Program-made: the position numbers and the translations under genes
The notes under the pieces: generated by a model
What the model saw: only the letters and a program-made list of their open reading frames with translations
Told to the model about the DNA's origin: nothing
Database searches by the model: none
Shown here: positions 32,546 to 40,354 of the stretch, piece after piece
Layout: every line of letters begins with the position of its first letter
Numbering within the stretch: the first letter of the stretch is position 1
Assembly: GCA_035758575.1 (NCBI GenBank)
Contig: DASTXH010000053.1
Span: 1 to 54,791 of the forward strand
Source: JANWHZ01 sp035758575
GTDB lineage: Bacteria > Patescibacteriota > Saccharimonadia > Saccharimonadales > UBA4665
Direction of reading: 5' to 3'
DNA: 54,791 nucleotides

Positions 32546-33157
32546 ATGCATATCATCGAATTTGTTGGCATGCCGCGAGCCGGTAAGACCACGCAGCTCA
32601 ATTTGCTTAAGTCTTGCCTGCGCAACCACGGCCACACAGTGGAGGTTATCGACGACCGCGTCCGCGCCAGTCAAGTAGCGGCACCTTTTACCAACAGTCT
32701 CGCATATGTTATGAGTTTTGCTACCACGGCGTTGAACGAACGGCATCGCCACAAAGATATAGATTTCCTGCTTATAGACCGCGGCTTCAATGACGTGCGC
32801 GTATGGGCCGATTTTTACGCTCAAATCGGAAACATTACAGCACGAGAAAAAGATGGGCTTACGTATATCTTCGATAGGTTTGCACAACAAGTGACACTTA
32901 CCCTCAATTTCCAAGTACCCGTAGAAAAATCCATAAAAAGGCACCTGCGCATAGGGAACACGATCACCGCAGATGATTTGATCATGAACGAAGGCAACCT
33001 TCGTATCTTAAAGCATGCCTATGAACGCAACGGTACATTCCTCCACGAAGAGGTTACCATTGACGGCTGCAAATCGGTTTATGCCATTCAGGCAACCGTC
33101 TGCAAGGCTATTATGGAAAAAGGGATTAGTAGTACAGTGGGCCGAAGCGGCCGATGA
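32546..33157 (+). CDS. P-loop kinase, thymidylate-kinase-like
   Basis: 203 residues. Walker A is GMPRAGKTT at 8-16 and a DRGFNDVRVWADF segment stands where thymidylate kinases have DRY; a lid-like KRHLRIGNTI follows. It belongs with the nucleotide-kinase-like P-loop fold, but the substrate-binding residues differ from Tmk, so the substrate is unknown; AAA_28-type is an alternative. The last 10 codons overlap the obgE 3' end by 32 bases on the other strand, so the C-terminus (STVGRSGR) is built from obgE antisense sequence. This fits the idea that the gene arrived when the cassette joined obgE. Cassette gene, apparently from the same transcript as the exonuclease or its own promoter. Confidence 0.85.
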   Translation: MHIIEFVGMPRAGKTTQLNLLKSCLRNHGHTVEVIDDRVRASQVAAPFTNSLAYVMSFATTALNERHRHKDIDFLLIDRGFNDVRVWADFYAQIGNITAREKDGLTYIFDRFAQQVTLTLNFQVPVEKSIKRHLRIGNTITADDLIMNEGNLRILKHAYERNGTFLHEEVTIDGCKSVYAIQATVCKAIMEKGISSTVGRSGR

Positions 33158-34418
33158 AGATAGCTCGATTGGGTTCGATACCTTGGCGGATAAGCTCCTG
33201 CATGATGCCTTGGCGCTTCAGGATGTCGCGGATACGCTGCACGGCTTCTTCGTTGTCGAAGTTGGTGCGGGCAGCAAAGCCCTCTATGGCCACGCCTTCT
33301 ACCAGGAATGAGCCGTCTTCTTGTTTAGTGACCGTCCAGTCTTTGTCGGTCTTGGCCAGGGTGTGTACGGGCAGCTCCTCGGCTGCGTCATCCGGCTGGG
33401 CGGCAGCGGCAGCTGCCGCAGCGCGTACCTGCTGCACCACTTCTTGCAGCGCATACAGCAGCGGCTTTAGGCCACTACCAGCCTGAGCAGAGATAGCGTA
33501 CAGCGGTGTGTCGCGCGCTACGACTGCCCGCAACTGCTGCATCAGGTCATCTACAATTTCTTCGTCCAGGCCTTCTACCTTGGTGAGCGCTACAATCTCG
33601 GGGCGCTCCAGCAGCGCCGCGTCGTAGGATTTCAACTCCTCGCGTACCGTCTGGTATGCCTTGGCTACGTTTTCGTCGTAGGCGTCGATAAGATGCAAAA
33701 TAACTGCGGTGCGCTCAATGTGGCGCAAAAATTCGTGGCCCAACCCCTTGCCCGCGCTCGCTCCCTCGATAAGCCCGGGGATATCGGCAACTAACAAGCT
33801 ATGGTCTTTGTCCACGGCGACCATTCCCAGATTCGGGGTAAGGGTAGTAAAAGGATAGTCAGCAATCTCCGGCCGCGCATTGCTGGTACGCGCCAGCAGG
33901 GTAGATTTGCCAGCATTCGGCAGCCCAACCAGCCCGACATCAGCAATCATTTTCAACTCCAACCGTGCCATATAGGTCTCGCCCTGCTCACCTTTTTCAG
34001 CGAACTTTGGCGCCTGGCGCACGCTGCTCACAAAGTGTGCATTTCCAAACCCGCCACGGCCGCCTTTTGCAATGACTACCTGCATACCATCTTCGGCAAG
34101 GTCAGCTACCATCGTGCCATCTGCACGGAATGCTACCGTACCCACCGGCACATCAACCAGCAGGTCTTCACCGTTCCTGCCGTGTTTACGCTGTTTGTCA
34201 CCAGCGCCGCCGGGCTGGGCCTGTAAGTCTTTCTGAAAGCGGAAGCGCGCCAGCGTATTCTGGTTGCGGCTCGCCACAAGTACCACATCGCCGCCCTTAC
34301 CGCCGTCGCCGCCGTCGGGTCCACCCTTGGAAACAAACTTCTCCTGACGGAACGACATCCGGCCATTGCCGCCGTCACCAGCAGCCACTGACACTTCAAC
34401 TTTATCTATGAAATTCAT
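33126..34418 (-). CDS. obgE: GTPase ObgE/CgtA
   Basis: 430 residues. Order: N-terminal glycine-rich Obg domain (residues 1-158, FIDKVEVSVAAGDGGNGRMSFRQEKF... GGPDGGDGGKGGD), GTPase domain with GLPNAGKSTLL (G1) and VADIPGLIEGAS (G3), and the C-terminal OCT domain after an Ala-rich linker. Obg is an essential ribosome-assembly and stress GTPase. The start at 34418 has TATACT about 10 bases upstream. Its last 63 bp are duplicated 2 kb downstream, and a kinase gene overlaps its 3' end by 32 bases. The C-terminus is intact (IFIGRFGPLYY). Confidence 0.97.
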   Translation of the reverse strand: MNFIDKVEVSVAAGDGGNGRMSFRQEKFVSKGGPDGGDGGKGGDVVLVASRNQNTLARFRFQKDLQAQPGGAGDKQRKHGRNGEDLLVDVPVGTVAFRADGTMVADLAEDGMQVVIAKGGRGGFGNAHFVSSVRQAPKFAEKGEQGETYMARLELKMIADVGLVGLPNAGKSTLLARTSNARPEIADYPFTTLTPNLGMVAVDKDHSLLVADIPGLIEGASAGKGLGHEFLRHIERTAVILHLIDAYDENVAKAYQTVREELKSYDAALLERPEIVALTKVEGLDEEIVDDLMQQLRAVVARDTPLYAISAQAGSGLKPLLYALQEVVQQVRAAAAAAAAQPDDAAEELPVHTLAKTDKDWTVTKQEDGSFLVEGVAIEGFAARTNFDNEEAVQRIRDILKRQGIMQELIRQGIEPNRAIFIGRFGPLYY

Positions 34419-34479
34419 ATTACTTCGTAGTATAGCTACAAATCCCCAAAAAACCTAACGCCTGTCATCTGTTACCAAT

Positions 34480-35619
34480 TTATGGCGCCGTAATGTAATT
34501 GGGATACTCGGATATCGGCACCCAACCTTGGCCCACTTTGGCGTAACCGCCGCCGTCACCGTAGTTGTTCATGTCGCGGACTTCAACCTGGTCGCCCTGC
34601 ACAGCAATAACAATCGCAACATGACCTAGACCGCCGGCGGCATACGGCGTTTGGGCAATAGCACCCACGCTTGGTGTGGAGCTTACGTGCCAGCCGGCGG
34701 CACGAGCGCCTGCAGCCCAAGTTGAGGCATTACCCCAGTTAGCTGGCACGGCAATCTGCGTAGCGACATACCATGTACAGTTGCCATAATCATATCCGTT
34801 GAAGCCATAAATAGCACTCGAACCCCATGCAAAGCCAGAAGCGCTGCCGTAGGAATACGATGTGTATACCGGCACTACAATGATCTTGCCGTCTGGCACA
34901 ACAATACGCTCACCTTCGTGAATACCGCTGATCTCGGCATCGTTGAAAGCGATAATTTTATCGGCGCTGGAATGGTACTTTTGCGCCAGGCTATCCGGCG
35001 TATCGCCCGACTTTACGGTATATACGATGCCATTGGTCGGCGGGATATACAGCGTTTTGCCGGCAGGCAAAATATTACCAACCAAGCTATTCGACCACAT
35101 GATGCTATCGGAACTGACGCCAAACTGCGAGGCAATAGACGACACGGTGTCGTTTGTTTGCGTGACGTAGGTATGTATATCTTTGTTGGATAAAAATGTG
35201 GTCGATACCAGCTGCGGTTTGTTTACAACGGCATTGTCGGTAGAGGCGATGGCCAGCTGGATGCTTTCGGAGTCTGCTTGGTTGGCCACGGCAGCAGATT
35301 CCGGCAAATTTGCCATACGTGCCACCGTTACCGCAACCGACACCGACGCCAGCTGGTCAACCGGAGCGGCGGCGGTCTGAGCCACGGCAGAGCTTACCGG
35401 GGTAGGCGTAGCCGCATGGCTGGGGTTGAGCAGCACTACGCCCATGATGATGGCCACCAGCGCAATATTACCCCCAATAAGGCCAAACTTCAGGACACGG
35501 CGACGCATACCAGGCCGCTCGGCCTGTTCACGTACACGGGTAAGTACCTCTGCCCCGGAAGCCGGTTTGAACGATAAAATACGAGGGCGCACAGTACTGC
35601 GGGATGTCGTATCGCTAAT
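34480..35619 (-). CDS. Anchored LysM-CHAP peptidoglycan hydrolase, probable ATT start
   Basis: 379 residues if translation begins at the ATT at 35619, which has AAAGGAG exactly 6 bases upstream and no other start nearby; GTG at 35592 gives 370 residues and lacks a ribosome site. One membrane helix near residues 46-64 follows an Arg-rich tail. Two LysM domains follow (YVTQTNDTVSSIASQFGV and YTVKSGDTPDSLAQKYH), then a CHAP amidase/endopeptidase domain with catalytic Cys in GNCTWYV and His in GLGHVAIVIA. Expected role: cutting peptidoglycan at the cell surface during growth or division. A 9-codon frame (ATG 35645 to TAG 35616) with its own GGAG overlaps the ATT start, suggesting translational coupling. 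Confidence 0.85.
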   Translation of the reverse strand: MSDTTSRSTVRPRILSFKPASGAEVLTRVREQAERPGMRRRVLKFGLIGGNIALVAIIMGVVLLNPSHAATPTPVSSAVAQTAAAPVDQLASVSVAVTVARMANLPESAAVANQADSESIQLAIASTDNAVVNKPQLVSTTFLSNKDIHTYVTQTNDTVSSIASQFGVSSDSIMWSNSLVGNILPAGKTLYIPPTNGIVYTVKSGDTPDSLAQKYHSSADKIIAFNDAEISGIHEGERIVVPDGKIIVVPVYTSYSYGSASGFAWGSSAIYGFNGYDYGNCTWYVATQIAVPANWGNASTWAAGARAAGWHVSSTPSVGAIAQTPYAAGGLGHVAIVIAVQGDQVEVRDMNNYGDGGGYAKVGQGWVPISEYPNYITAP

Positions 35620-35659
35620 GAGTTGCTCCTTTGGCGGCTTTCATGGCCGCTCCAGCGTT

Positions 35660-35701
35660 ATAACGTACCGATGCAAATACAGACGTAGTTCTGTACGTTA
35701 T
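35660..35701. repeat. Inverted repeat in the leader of the LysM-CHAP gene
   Basis: ATAACGTAC (35660-35668) and GTACGTTAT (35693-35701) are perfect 9-base complements with a 24-base loop that contains a second small stem (ACAGA/TCTGT). It lies about 40 bases upstream of the start codon and could be a leader structure or operator. Too short to match any riboswitch I know. Confidence 0.4.
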
Positions 35702-35774
35702 GGCAGCAATTGTACCAAAAACCGTCTGGAATTGACAGGACTACCCCTGTGTGCCGAACTTGCAGCCAACGCCG

Positions 35775-36833
35775 CTATGATGCCTGGCTGCACAATTTGT
35801 GGCAGTATTTGGCCACGTTGGCGTTGTGCTCGTCCAGGGTCTTTGCAAAATGTGTCACGCCATCGTCACCGGTTACAAAATACAGCCAGTCGGTGGTTGC
35901 AGGATGTGCCACGGCGTTCAGGGCGCTATCGTTGACGTTGCTGATAGGGCCCGGCGGCAAGCCCTTGTGCAGCAGCGTATTATACGGCGTGTCGTAATCG
36001 GTGGACGGGGCGACACCAGCCATGGTGGCTCCGTAAAACGCCGTTACGTCCGAACCCAGCGGCATACCCAGCTGCAGCCGCGACAGGAACACCTGCGCCG
36101 CCTGATTACGATCATCCTGGGTGGACACTTCCTGCTCCACAATTGATGCCAGTGTCACCCCCTGGTACACGGTCAGCCCGGCGCGGGCAAACCCGGCCCG
36201 CACGTCTGCGGTCAGGTGCTGCTGCATCTCGGTTAATGATTCCTCAATAATCTGCTTGGGGTCGGTGGCGGCCGTTTTTTGGAACGAGTCGGGGTACAAA
36301 AAGCCCTCCAGGCTGGCGCCGGGCGGGTTGTCGGCCAGTGCCGGGTAATCCGCGCGGTATTGGCTGGCGTCCAGCGCCGCATCTACCGCAGCCGGCTGGA
36401 AGCCTGCGGTGATAAACGCCTGCCGAATCTGGTCGATACGTTTACCGGGCAGGATAGTAATAAGATCGGAGGCTGCCTTGCCGGTGGCAATCATGTCTGC
36501 AATTTCTGACGTACTCTGGCTGGAGGTGAAGCTGTAGGTGCCGGCCTGGAGTTTGTCGCGGTCGTTATGCACGCTGATATACCACGAAAATGCCTGAGCG
36601 CTGCGAATCAGCCCCGCATCGGACAGTTGCTTGGCAATTGCTGCGGCACTGGAGCCGCTGGCGATGGTGATGTACTGCTTCTGCATACTGGTGCCTACTG
36701 GCCGCAGCTGCACGTAGTACCACCGCTGCACGGCAAACGCGCCCACAGCCAAAACCACAAGCAGCGCCAAGAATACTGCCAGCAACCGGCGCAGTACGTG
36801 CCGCCGCCGGGGTACTATGTTATACTGCCGCAT
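35775..36833 (-). CDS. mltG: Endolytic peptidoglycan transglycosylase MltG
   Basis: 352 residues from the ATG at 36833, which overlaps the end of ruvX by 14 bases with GGAGG nine bases upstream. One N-terminal helix (about 17-36) is followed by a LysM-like region and the YceG/MltG domain: GSSAAAIAKQLSDAGLI, LEGFLYPDSF, the catalytic Glu in ASIVEQEVS, VFLSRLQLGMPLGSDV and the NTLLHKGLPPGPISNV motif. MltG cuts nascent glycan strands at the membrane. Second in the ruvX-mltG pair, a pairing common in bacteria. Confidence 0.95.
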   Translation of the reverse strand: MRQYNIVPRRRHVLRRLLAVFLALLVVLAVGAFAVQRWYYVQLRPVGTSMQKQYITIASGSSAAAIAKQLSDAGLIRSAQAFSWYISVHNDRDKLQAGTYSFTSSQSTSEIADMIATGKAASDLITILPGKRIDQIRQAFITAGFQPAAVDAALDASQYRADYPALADNPPGASLEGFLYPDSFQKTAATDPKQIIEESLTEMQQHLTADVRAGFARAGLTVYQGVTLASIVEQEVSTQDDRNQAAQVFLSRLQLGMPLGSDVTAFYGATMAGVAPSTDYDTPYNTLLHKGLPPGPISNVNDSALNAVAHPATTDWLYFVTGDDGVTHFAKTLDEHNANVAKYCHKLCSQAS

Positions 36834-37242
36834 GCAAATAATCCTCCAGGATATACGTTGCCGCCAGCGCGTCAATGTCACCCTTGGTATAGGGCTTCCT
36901 GCGCTGCTTTAGCTCGGCCTCGGCCCGCACCGACGTCACGGCCTCGTCCTGCCACACCTGCGGCAAACTAACATGCGCTGCCAACGTCTCACCAAAAGCA
37001 CGCGCCACTGCCGTTTGCGGCGTATCCTGTCCCTGTAAGCCGCGCGGCAGCCCAAGCACCAGCGTATCAACCCGCTCACGCCGGCATAGCGCTGCAATGT
37101 CGTCAAAAATATGCTCGGTGCGCAGCAAGGCACCGCTGGGGTGCGCAATACGCGCCATAGTGTTAGCCACCGCTAGCCCTACCCGGGCTTCGCCTATATC
37201 AAGCGCCAGCAATGTTTGTGCATTGTTGTCGGGGACGGCCAC
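36820..37242 (-). CDS. ruvX: Holliday junction resolvase-like RuvX (YqgF)
   Basis: 140 residues, full length. RNase H-like fold with ALDIGEARVGLAVA (first Asp), VLGLPRGLQG, WQDEAVTSVRAE (Glu) and DIDALAATYILEDYL (final Asp). YqgF acts in 16S/23S pre-rRNA maturation and possibly in DNA repair. Start is GTG at 37242, four bases after the upstream stop, so coupled to the preceding gene. Ends overlapping mltG. Confidence 0.95.
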   Translation of the reverse strand: MAVPDNNAQTLLALDIGEARVGLAVANTMARIAHPSGALLRTEHIFDDIAALCRRERVDTLVLGLPRGLQGQDTPQTAVARAFGETLAAHVSLPQVWQDEAVTSVRAEAELKQRRKPYTKGDIDALAATYILEDYLHAAV

Positions 37243-37245
37243 GGG

Positions 37246-38928
37246 CTACTTTGCCCCGTTTATGGTAATAGTTATCTTGCTGGTATGCGACGGCACACTG
37301 CCGACCCAGAATGGGCTCAGTTGGACATCCACATTCGTGACGCCAGATATAGCGTTTATCATGCTCTTTACGTCGCCGGCGCGCTTGCCCACAACCTGCT
37401 TCTTAATGGTATCTACATTGATGTCCGGCCCCACGGTAGCGGTGGTTTGCAATGAGATTTGTGCTGCGTTGTTGGCGGTGCCTGTAACGCTGATGGTAGC
37501 CGATGCCAAGCCGTCCTTCACGATTGCCTGGTTTTGCATGTCGATTTGCCCGGCAACGTTTGCCTTGATAAGCGTATCTAGGTCGGTCTGTTTGGCGCCA
37601 TACATGGTATAGGTGATTACTTCGGTAACGGTTACGTTGTCCGCCTGATCGCCCACATTGTTGCTGGTGGTAATGACTGGCGTGCCGGCGTTAAATGTTG
37701 CGGACAATGGGTACAGACCCTCGCCCTGCAATGTTTGCTCCAGCGCGGTCTGGACGGATGCCGTATCTTGACTGCCCAGCTTTTGCTTGGCGCTGTCTAT
37801 GTCGGCCTGGGTGACGGTATGGATGACGTTGTCGGTACCATTTGCCGCCGAACCAGTCGCGGTTACGTCACTGCGGCCGGCCACGCTGAATGTGGCACTG
37901 GACACGTTATATTTTGCTCCCGCAGACTGCGCCGTAATATTCGTCTGCCCTGTAGCCTGCCATGTACATTGCCCATGAGATACGGCTGGACTAAAGCTAG
38001 TGTCTCCTTGTGTAATATACGTCAGGCCCCCGGTACTTACACCGGTGCCAGCCGGAACAGCTTGCGGTGCGCTAGCACTACAGGCACCGGCGCTCATGGT
38101 GATCGTACCTGTGGCAGTGGTACCGTTGTTCTGCTGGCCGGTGGTGGCTACTTGTTGCGACAACGTCTTCTGCTGCTGTTCAACCTTGGCGGGCACGATG
38201 CCCTTGCTGGTGTCTAGTGCGGTTGCGCCGGGCGTTAGCGCGGCAGTAAGGCTGACATTTTGGCCGCTGGTCTGCGTGGTAATGACGATATTCGCCTTTG
38301 GCAGCACAGCCAGTGCCTCGTACAAGCCAAATACCAGTAGCACAATGACTACGACGCCAGCAAAAAGCATCATGCGGAACTTATTGAAGTTCGGCACCTT
38401 CAGATGCTTATCTTTTGCAGGCTTTGGCTGTTTTGCACCGCGCGAAGGTTTCTCCTGTGGCTCGTTCTGCTCTTCGTCGTCGGGAACATCTAACGTCTCT
38501 ATTTCATCGGCGGCAGCGCCCGGCGTGCCGGCCAGCTCGCCGATGGGACGACTGCCAGCGTTGGCGGCGGTATATTCGGCATCTTCGGGGGAGTCATCTT
38601 CATCCATGCTTGTTGCATCCGATGAGGATGGAGCGGCCGAAGGGATCTCGGGCTTAGACTGGGGAGTAGCTGCCACGTGCAGGCCTACGGTGCCGGCTAG
38701 CGGCATCAGGCCGGGTTCGGTAGTAATAAGCACCAGATGTTTTTTGGCGGAGTCCGCGCTGCGCTTAAGCAGCTTCATATTGACGATACTCTGGAACACC
38801 GACGCGCGCTTTGGCAGCACCAAGGCCACTACACGGCCGGAGCTGCTGCGCACCTTATCGATGATAGTAGTTATCTCATCGTCAACGTCTACGTAAATGG
38901 TGTCTTTGCTGTTTATCGGTGCTGCCAT
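37246..38928 (-). CDS. Large membrane protein with a cytoplasmic N-domain, function unknown
   Basis: 560 residues. Residues 1-85 are a compact mixed alpha/beta domain (TIYVDVDDEITTIIDKVRSS ... VLITTEPGLMPLAGTVGLHV). Residues 90-180 are acidic and low complexity. A membrane helix (about 183-206) is followed by about 350 extracytoplasmic residues rich in Thr/Ser/Val, with repeated strand-like segments (GTNNVIHTVTQ, VNVTVTEVITYTMYGAK, GVTNVDVQLSPFW), resembling baseplate-J-like surface domains. A baseplate/pilus-type assembly role is speculative. It lies between ftsA and ruvX, and I recall a similar gene next to this pair in other Saccharibacteria, but cannot verify this. ATG at 38928 is 6 bases from the ftsA stop. 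Confidence 0.8.
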   Translation of the reverse strand: MAAPINSKDTIYVDVDDEITTIIDKVRSSSGRVVALVLPKRASVFQSIVNMKLLKRSADSAKKHLVLITTEPGLMPLAGTVGLHVAATPQSKPEIPSAAPSSSDATSMDEDDSPEDAEYTAANAGSRPIGELAGTPGAAADEIETLDVPDDEEQNEPQEKPSRGAKQPKPAKDKHLKVPNFNKFRMMLFAGVVVIVLLVFGLYEALAVLPKANIVITTQTSGQNVSLTAALTPGATALDTSKGIVPAKVEQQQKTLSQQVATTGQQNNGTTATGTITMSAGACSASAPQAVPAGTGVSTGGLTYITQGDTSFSPAVSHGQCTWQATGQTNITAQSAGAKYNVSSATFSVAGRSDVTATGSAANGTDNVIHTVTQADIDSAKQKLGSQDTASVQTALEQTLQGEGLYPLSATFNAGTPVITTSNNVGDQADNVTVTEVITYTMYGAKQTDLDTLIKANVAGQIDMQNQAIVKDGLASATISVTGTANNAAQISLQTTATVGPDINVDTIKKQVVGKRAGDVKSMINAISGVTNVDVQLSPFWVGSVPSHTSKITITINGAK

Positions 38929-38933
38929 GTGTT

Positions 38934-40295
38934 TTATACCCGTAACATTCTATCAATTTTTTCTCTAATGGACTTTGTGCCCGTACCGTTAAACTGTAAC
39001 GTATCTACGCCCACACGCAACAGCCCCATGGCGGTTATGAACGTGTGGTCGGTCACGTCACCCGTGGTATCGGTAATACCAACCACCTGTTCGGGCCGGA
39101 TACGGCGTACTACCGGCTTGCGCGTAAACGGCAGCTCGCGGTACCAGTCGGATTCTGCAAGCTCGTCTATCAGCATGTCCAGCGAGGAGCCACCGCCGCA
39201 AAGGTACATACGGTACGGCAGATGGTCCAGCTTGTCGAACTCGCCCAAAGCCAGCTCCACACCACTCGCCCATACGTTCACGGTCTTTTTTAGAGCCGAT
39301 TCTACGGCAGCTATCTTGGCGTGGGGGATTTTATCTGCTTGATCTGAGCTAAGACTGAGTTTAAGCGTTTCGGCCTGTTCAAAACTGACATTGAGCTCGC
39401 GCTCTACCGAACGGGTATAGGCGCGGCCGCCGATGCCGAACATTTTGGTGCCCTGTACGCCGCCTTCGTTGACTACGGCAATATCGGTGGTGCCACCGCC
39501 AACGTCCATAAGGATGACGCTGAGGTTGGCATTTTCGGTGTCGCCAATAACGGCACGCGCCACGGCGAACGGCTCGGCGGCTACAGCCAGCAAATCAAGG
39601 TCAAGCTCCTGCGCGGTACGCTCAAGCGCACCAATATGAATCATGGGGGCGAACGCCGTATACAGCTGAACGACGATCTCTTTACCCTGGAAGCCAATGG
39701 GATTATTGACGGGGTAACCATCAATTTCCATACCCACGAGTGCGCTGTTTACCAGCCGTACGTCTACATCTTTGCCGCCCAATTCTACAGCGAGCTGCCG
39801 TTTAGCGACGGCCTCGGCGCGTTCTTGCACAAGATGGATAATGCGTTCTACCTCTACTAGATCCAATGGTTTGGCAGGCTCTTTGCGCGAAATGCGCACC
39901 GTCGTGGTGGTACCCTTTACCAGCTCGCCAGCAATACCAATGACAGCCCGGCGCACACTGACGCCAGCCTGCTGTTCGGCATCATTCAGTGCGGCGTCAC
40001 AGTTGGCCACTACGCCGGCTATGTCGGATATGGCGCCCGCTTGCATGTCGCTGAGTTGCTGGTGCGCGCGGCCTACGCCGATAATCTCTACCTCGGACCC
40101 GTTGTCGCTGATCTTGCCAATAAGGGCTTTTACAAATTCGGTGCCGATATCTAACGCCACCAAATATTGATCGGTTGGCGCACCAGCGGTACCACGGTTT
40201 TGAACTTTTTCTTTGGTGCGCGCGGCCGCATCACGAACCGCGGCCGAAGCCTTACCCGCCATCTGTTGGCTTAGTGTCTTGAACTTATCAAGCAT
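38934..40295 (-). CDS. ftsA: FtsA-like cell division ATPase
   Basis: 453 residues from the ATG at 40295. Actin-fold protein with VALDIGTEFVKALIGKI (phosphate 1), the SHS2-like insertion (GVSVRRAVIGIAGELV...), DVGGGTTDIAVV (phosphate 2) and LCGGGSSLDML (adenosine motif). FtsA anchors FtsZ to the membrane. The C-terminal amphipathic helix is plausible (SIREKIDRMLRV). A PilM-type role cannot be excluded by sequence alone. TAGAAT (40308-40303) lies 7 bases before the chosen start; the upstream ATG at 40304 overlaps that box, so is rejected. Followed by the large membrane protein gene and ruvX-mltG. Confidence 0.9.
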   Translation of the reverse strand: MLDKFKTLSQQMAGKASAAVRDAAARTKEKVQNRGTAGAPTDQYLVALDIGTEFVKALIGKISDNGSEVEIIGVGRAHQQLSDMQAGAISDIAGVVANCDAALNDAEQQAGVSVRRAVIGIAGELVKGTTTTVRISRKEPAKPLDLVEVERIIHLVQERAEAVAKRQLAVELGGKDVDVRLVNSALVGMEIDGYPVNNPIGFQGKEIVVQLYTAFAPMIHIGALERTAQELDLDLLAVAAEPFAVARAVIGDTENANLSVILMDVGGGTTDIAVVNEGGVQGTKMFGIGGRAYTRSVERELNVSFEQAETLKLSLSSDQADKIPHAKIAAVESALKKTVNVWASGVELALGEFDKLDHLPYRMYLCGGGSSLDMLIDELAESDWYRELPFTRKPVVRRIRPEQVVGITDTTGDVTDHTFITAMGLLRVGVDTLQFNGTGTKSIREKIDRMLRV

Positions 40296-40354
40296 ATGCA
40301 CCATTCTAGCACACGCTTCTTTGTGGCGGCCAGTAGCTGTTCAAAACTATTAGC

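Noticed and set aside
32546..33157. Genuine thymidylate kinase (tmk)
   Set aside because: The Walker A fits, but the DRY-type motif and thymidine-binding residues do not match.
35660..35701. c-di-AMP (ydaO) riboswitch before the LysM-CHAP gene
   Set aside because: The leader is too short and lacks the conserved core; only a simple stem is seen.
38000..38896. 298-codon plus-strand frame opposite the large membrane protein gene
   Set aside because: Low-complexity shadow of Ser/Thr/Ala codons with no supporting signal.
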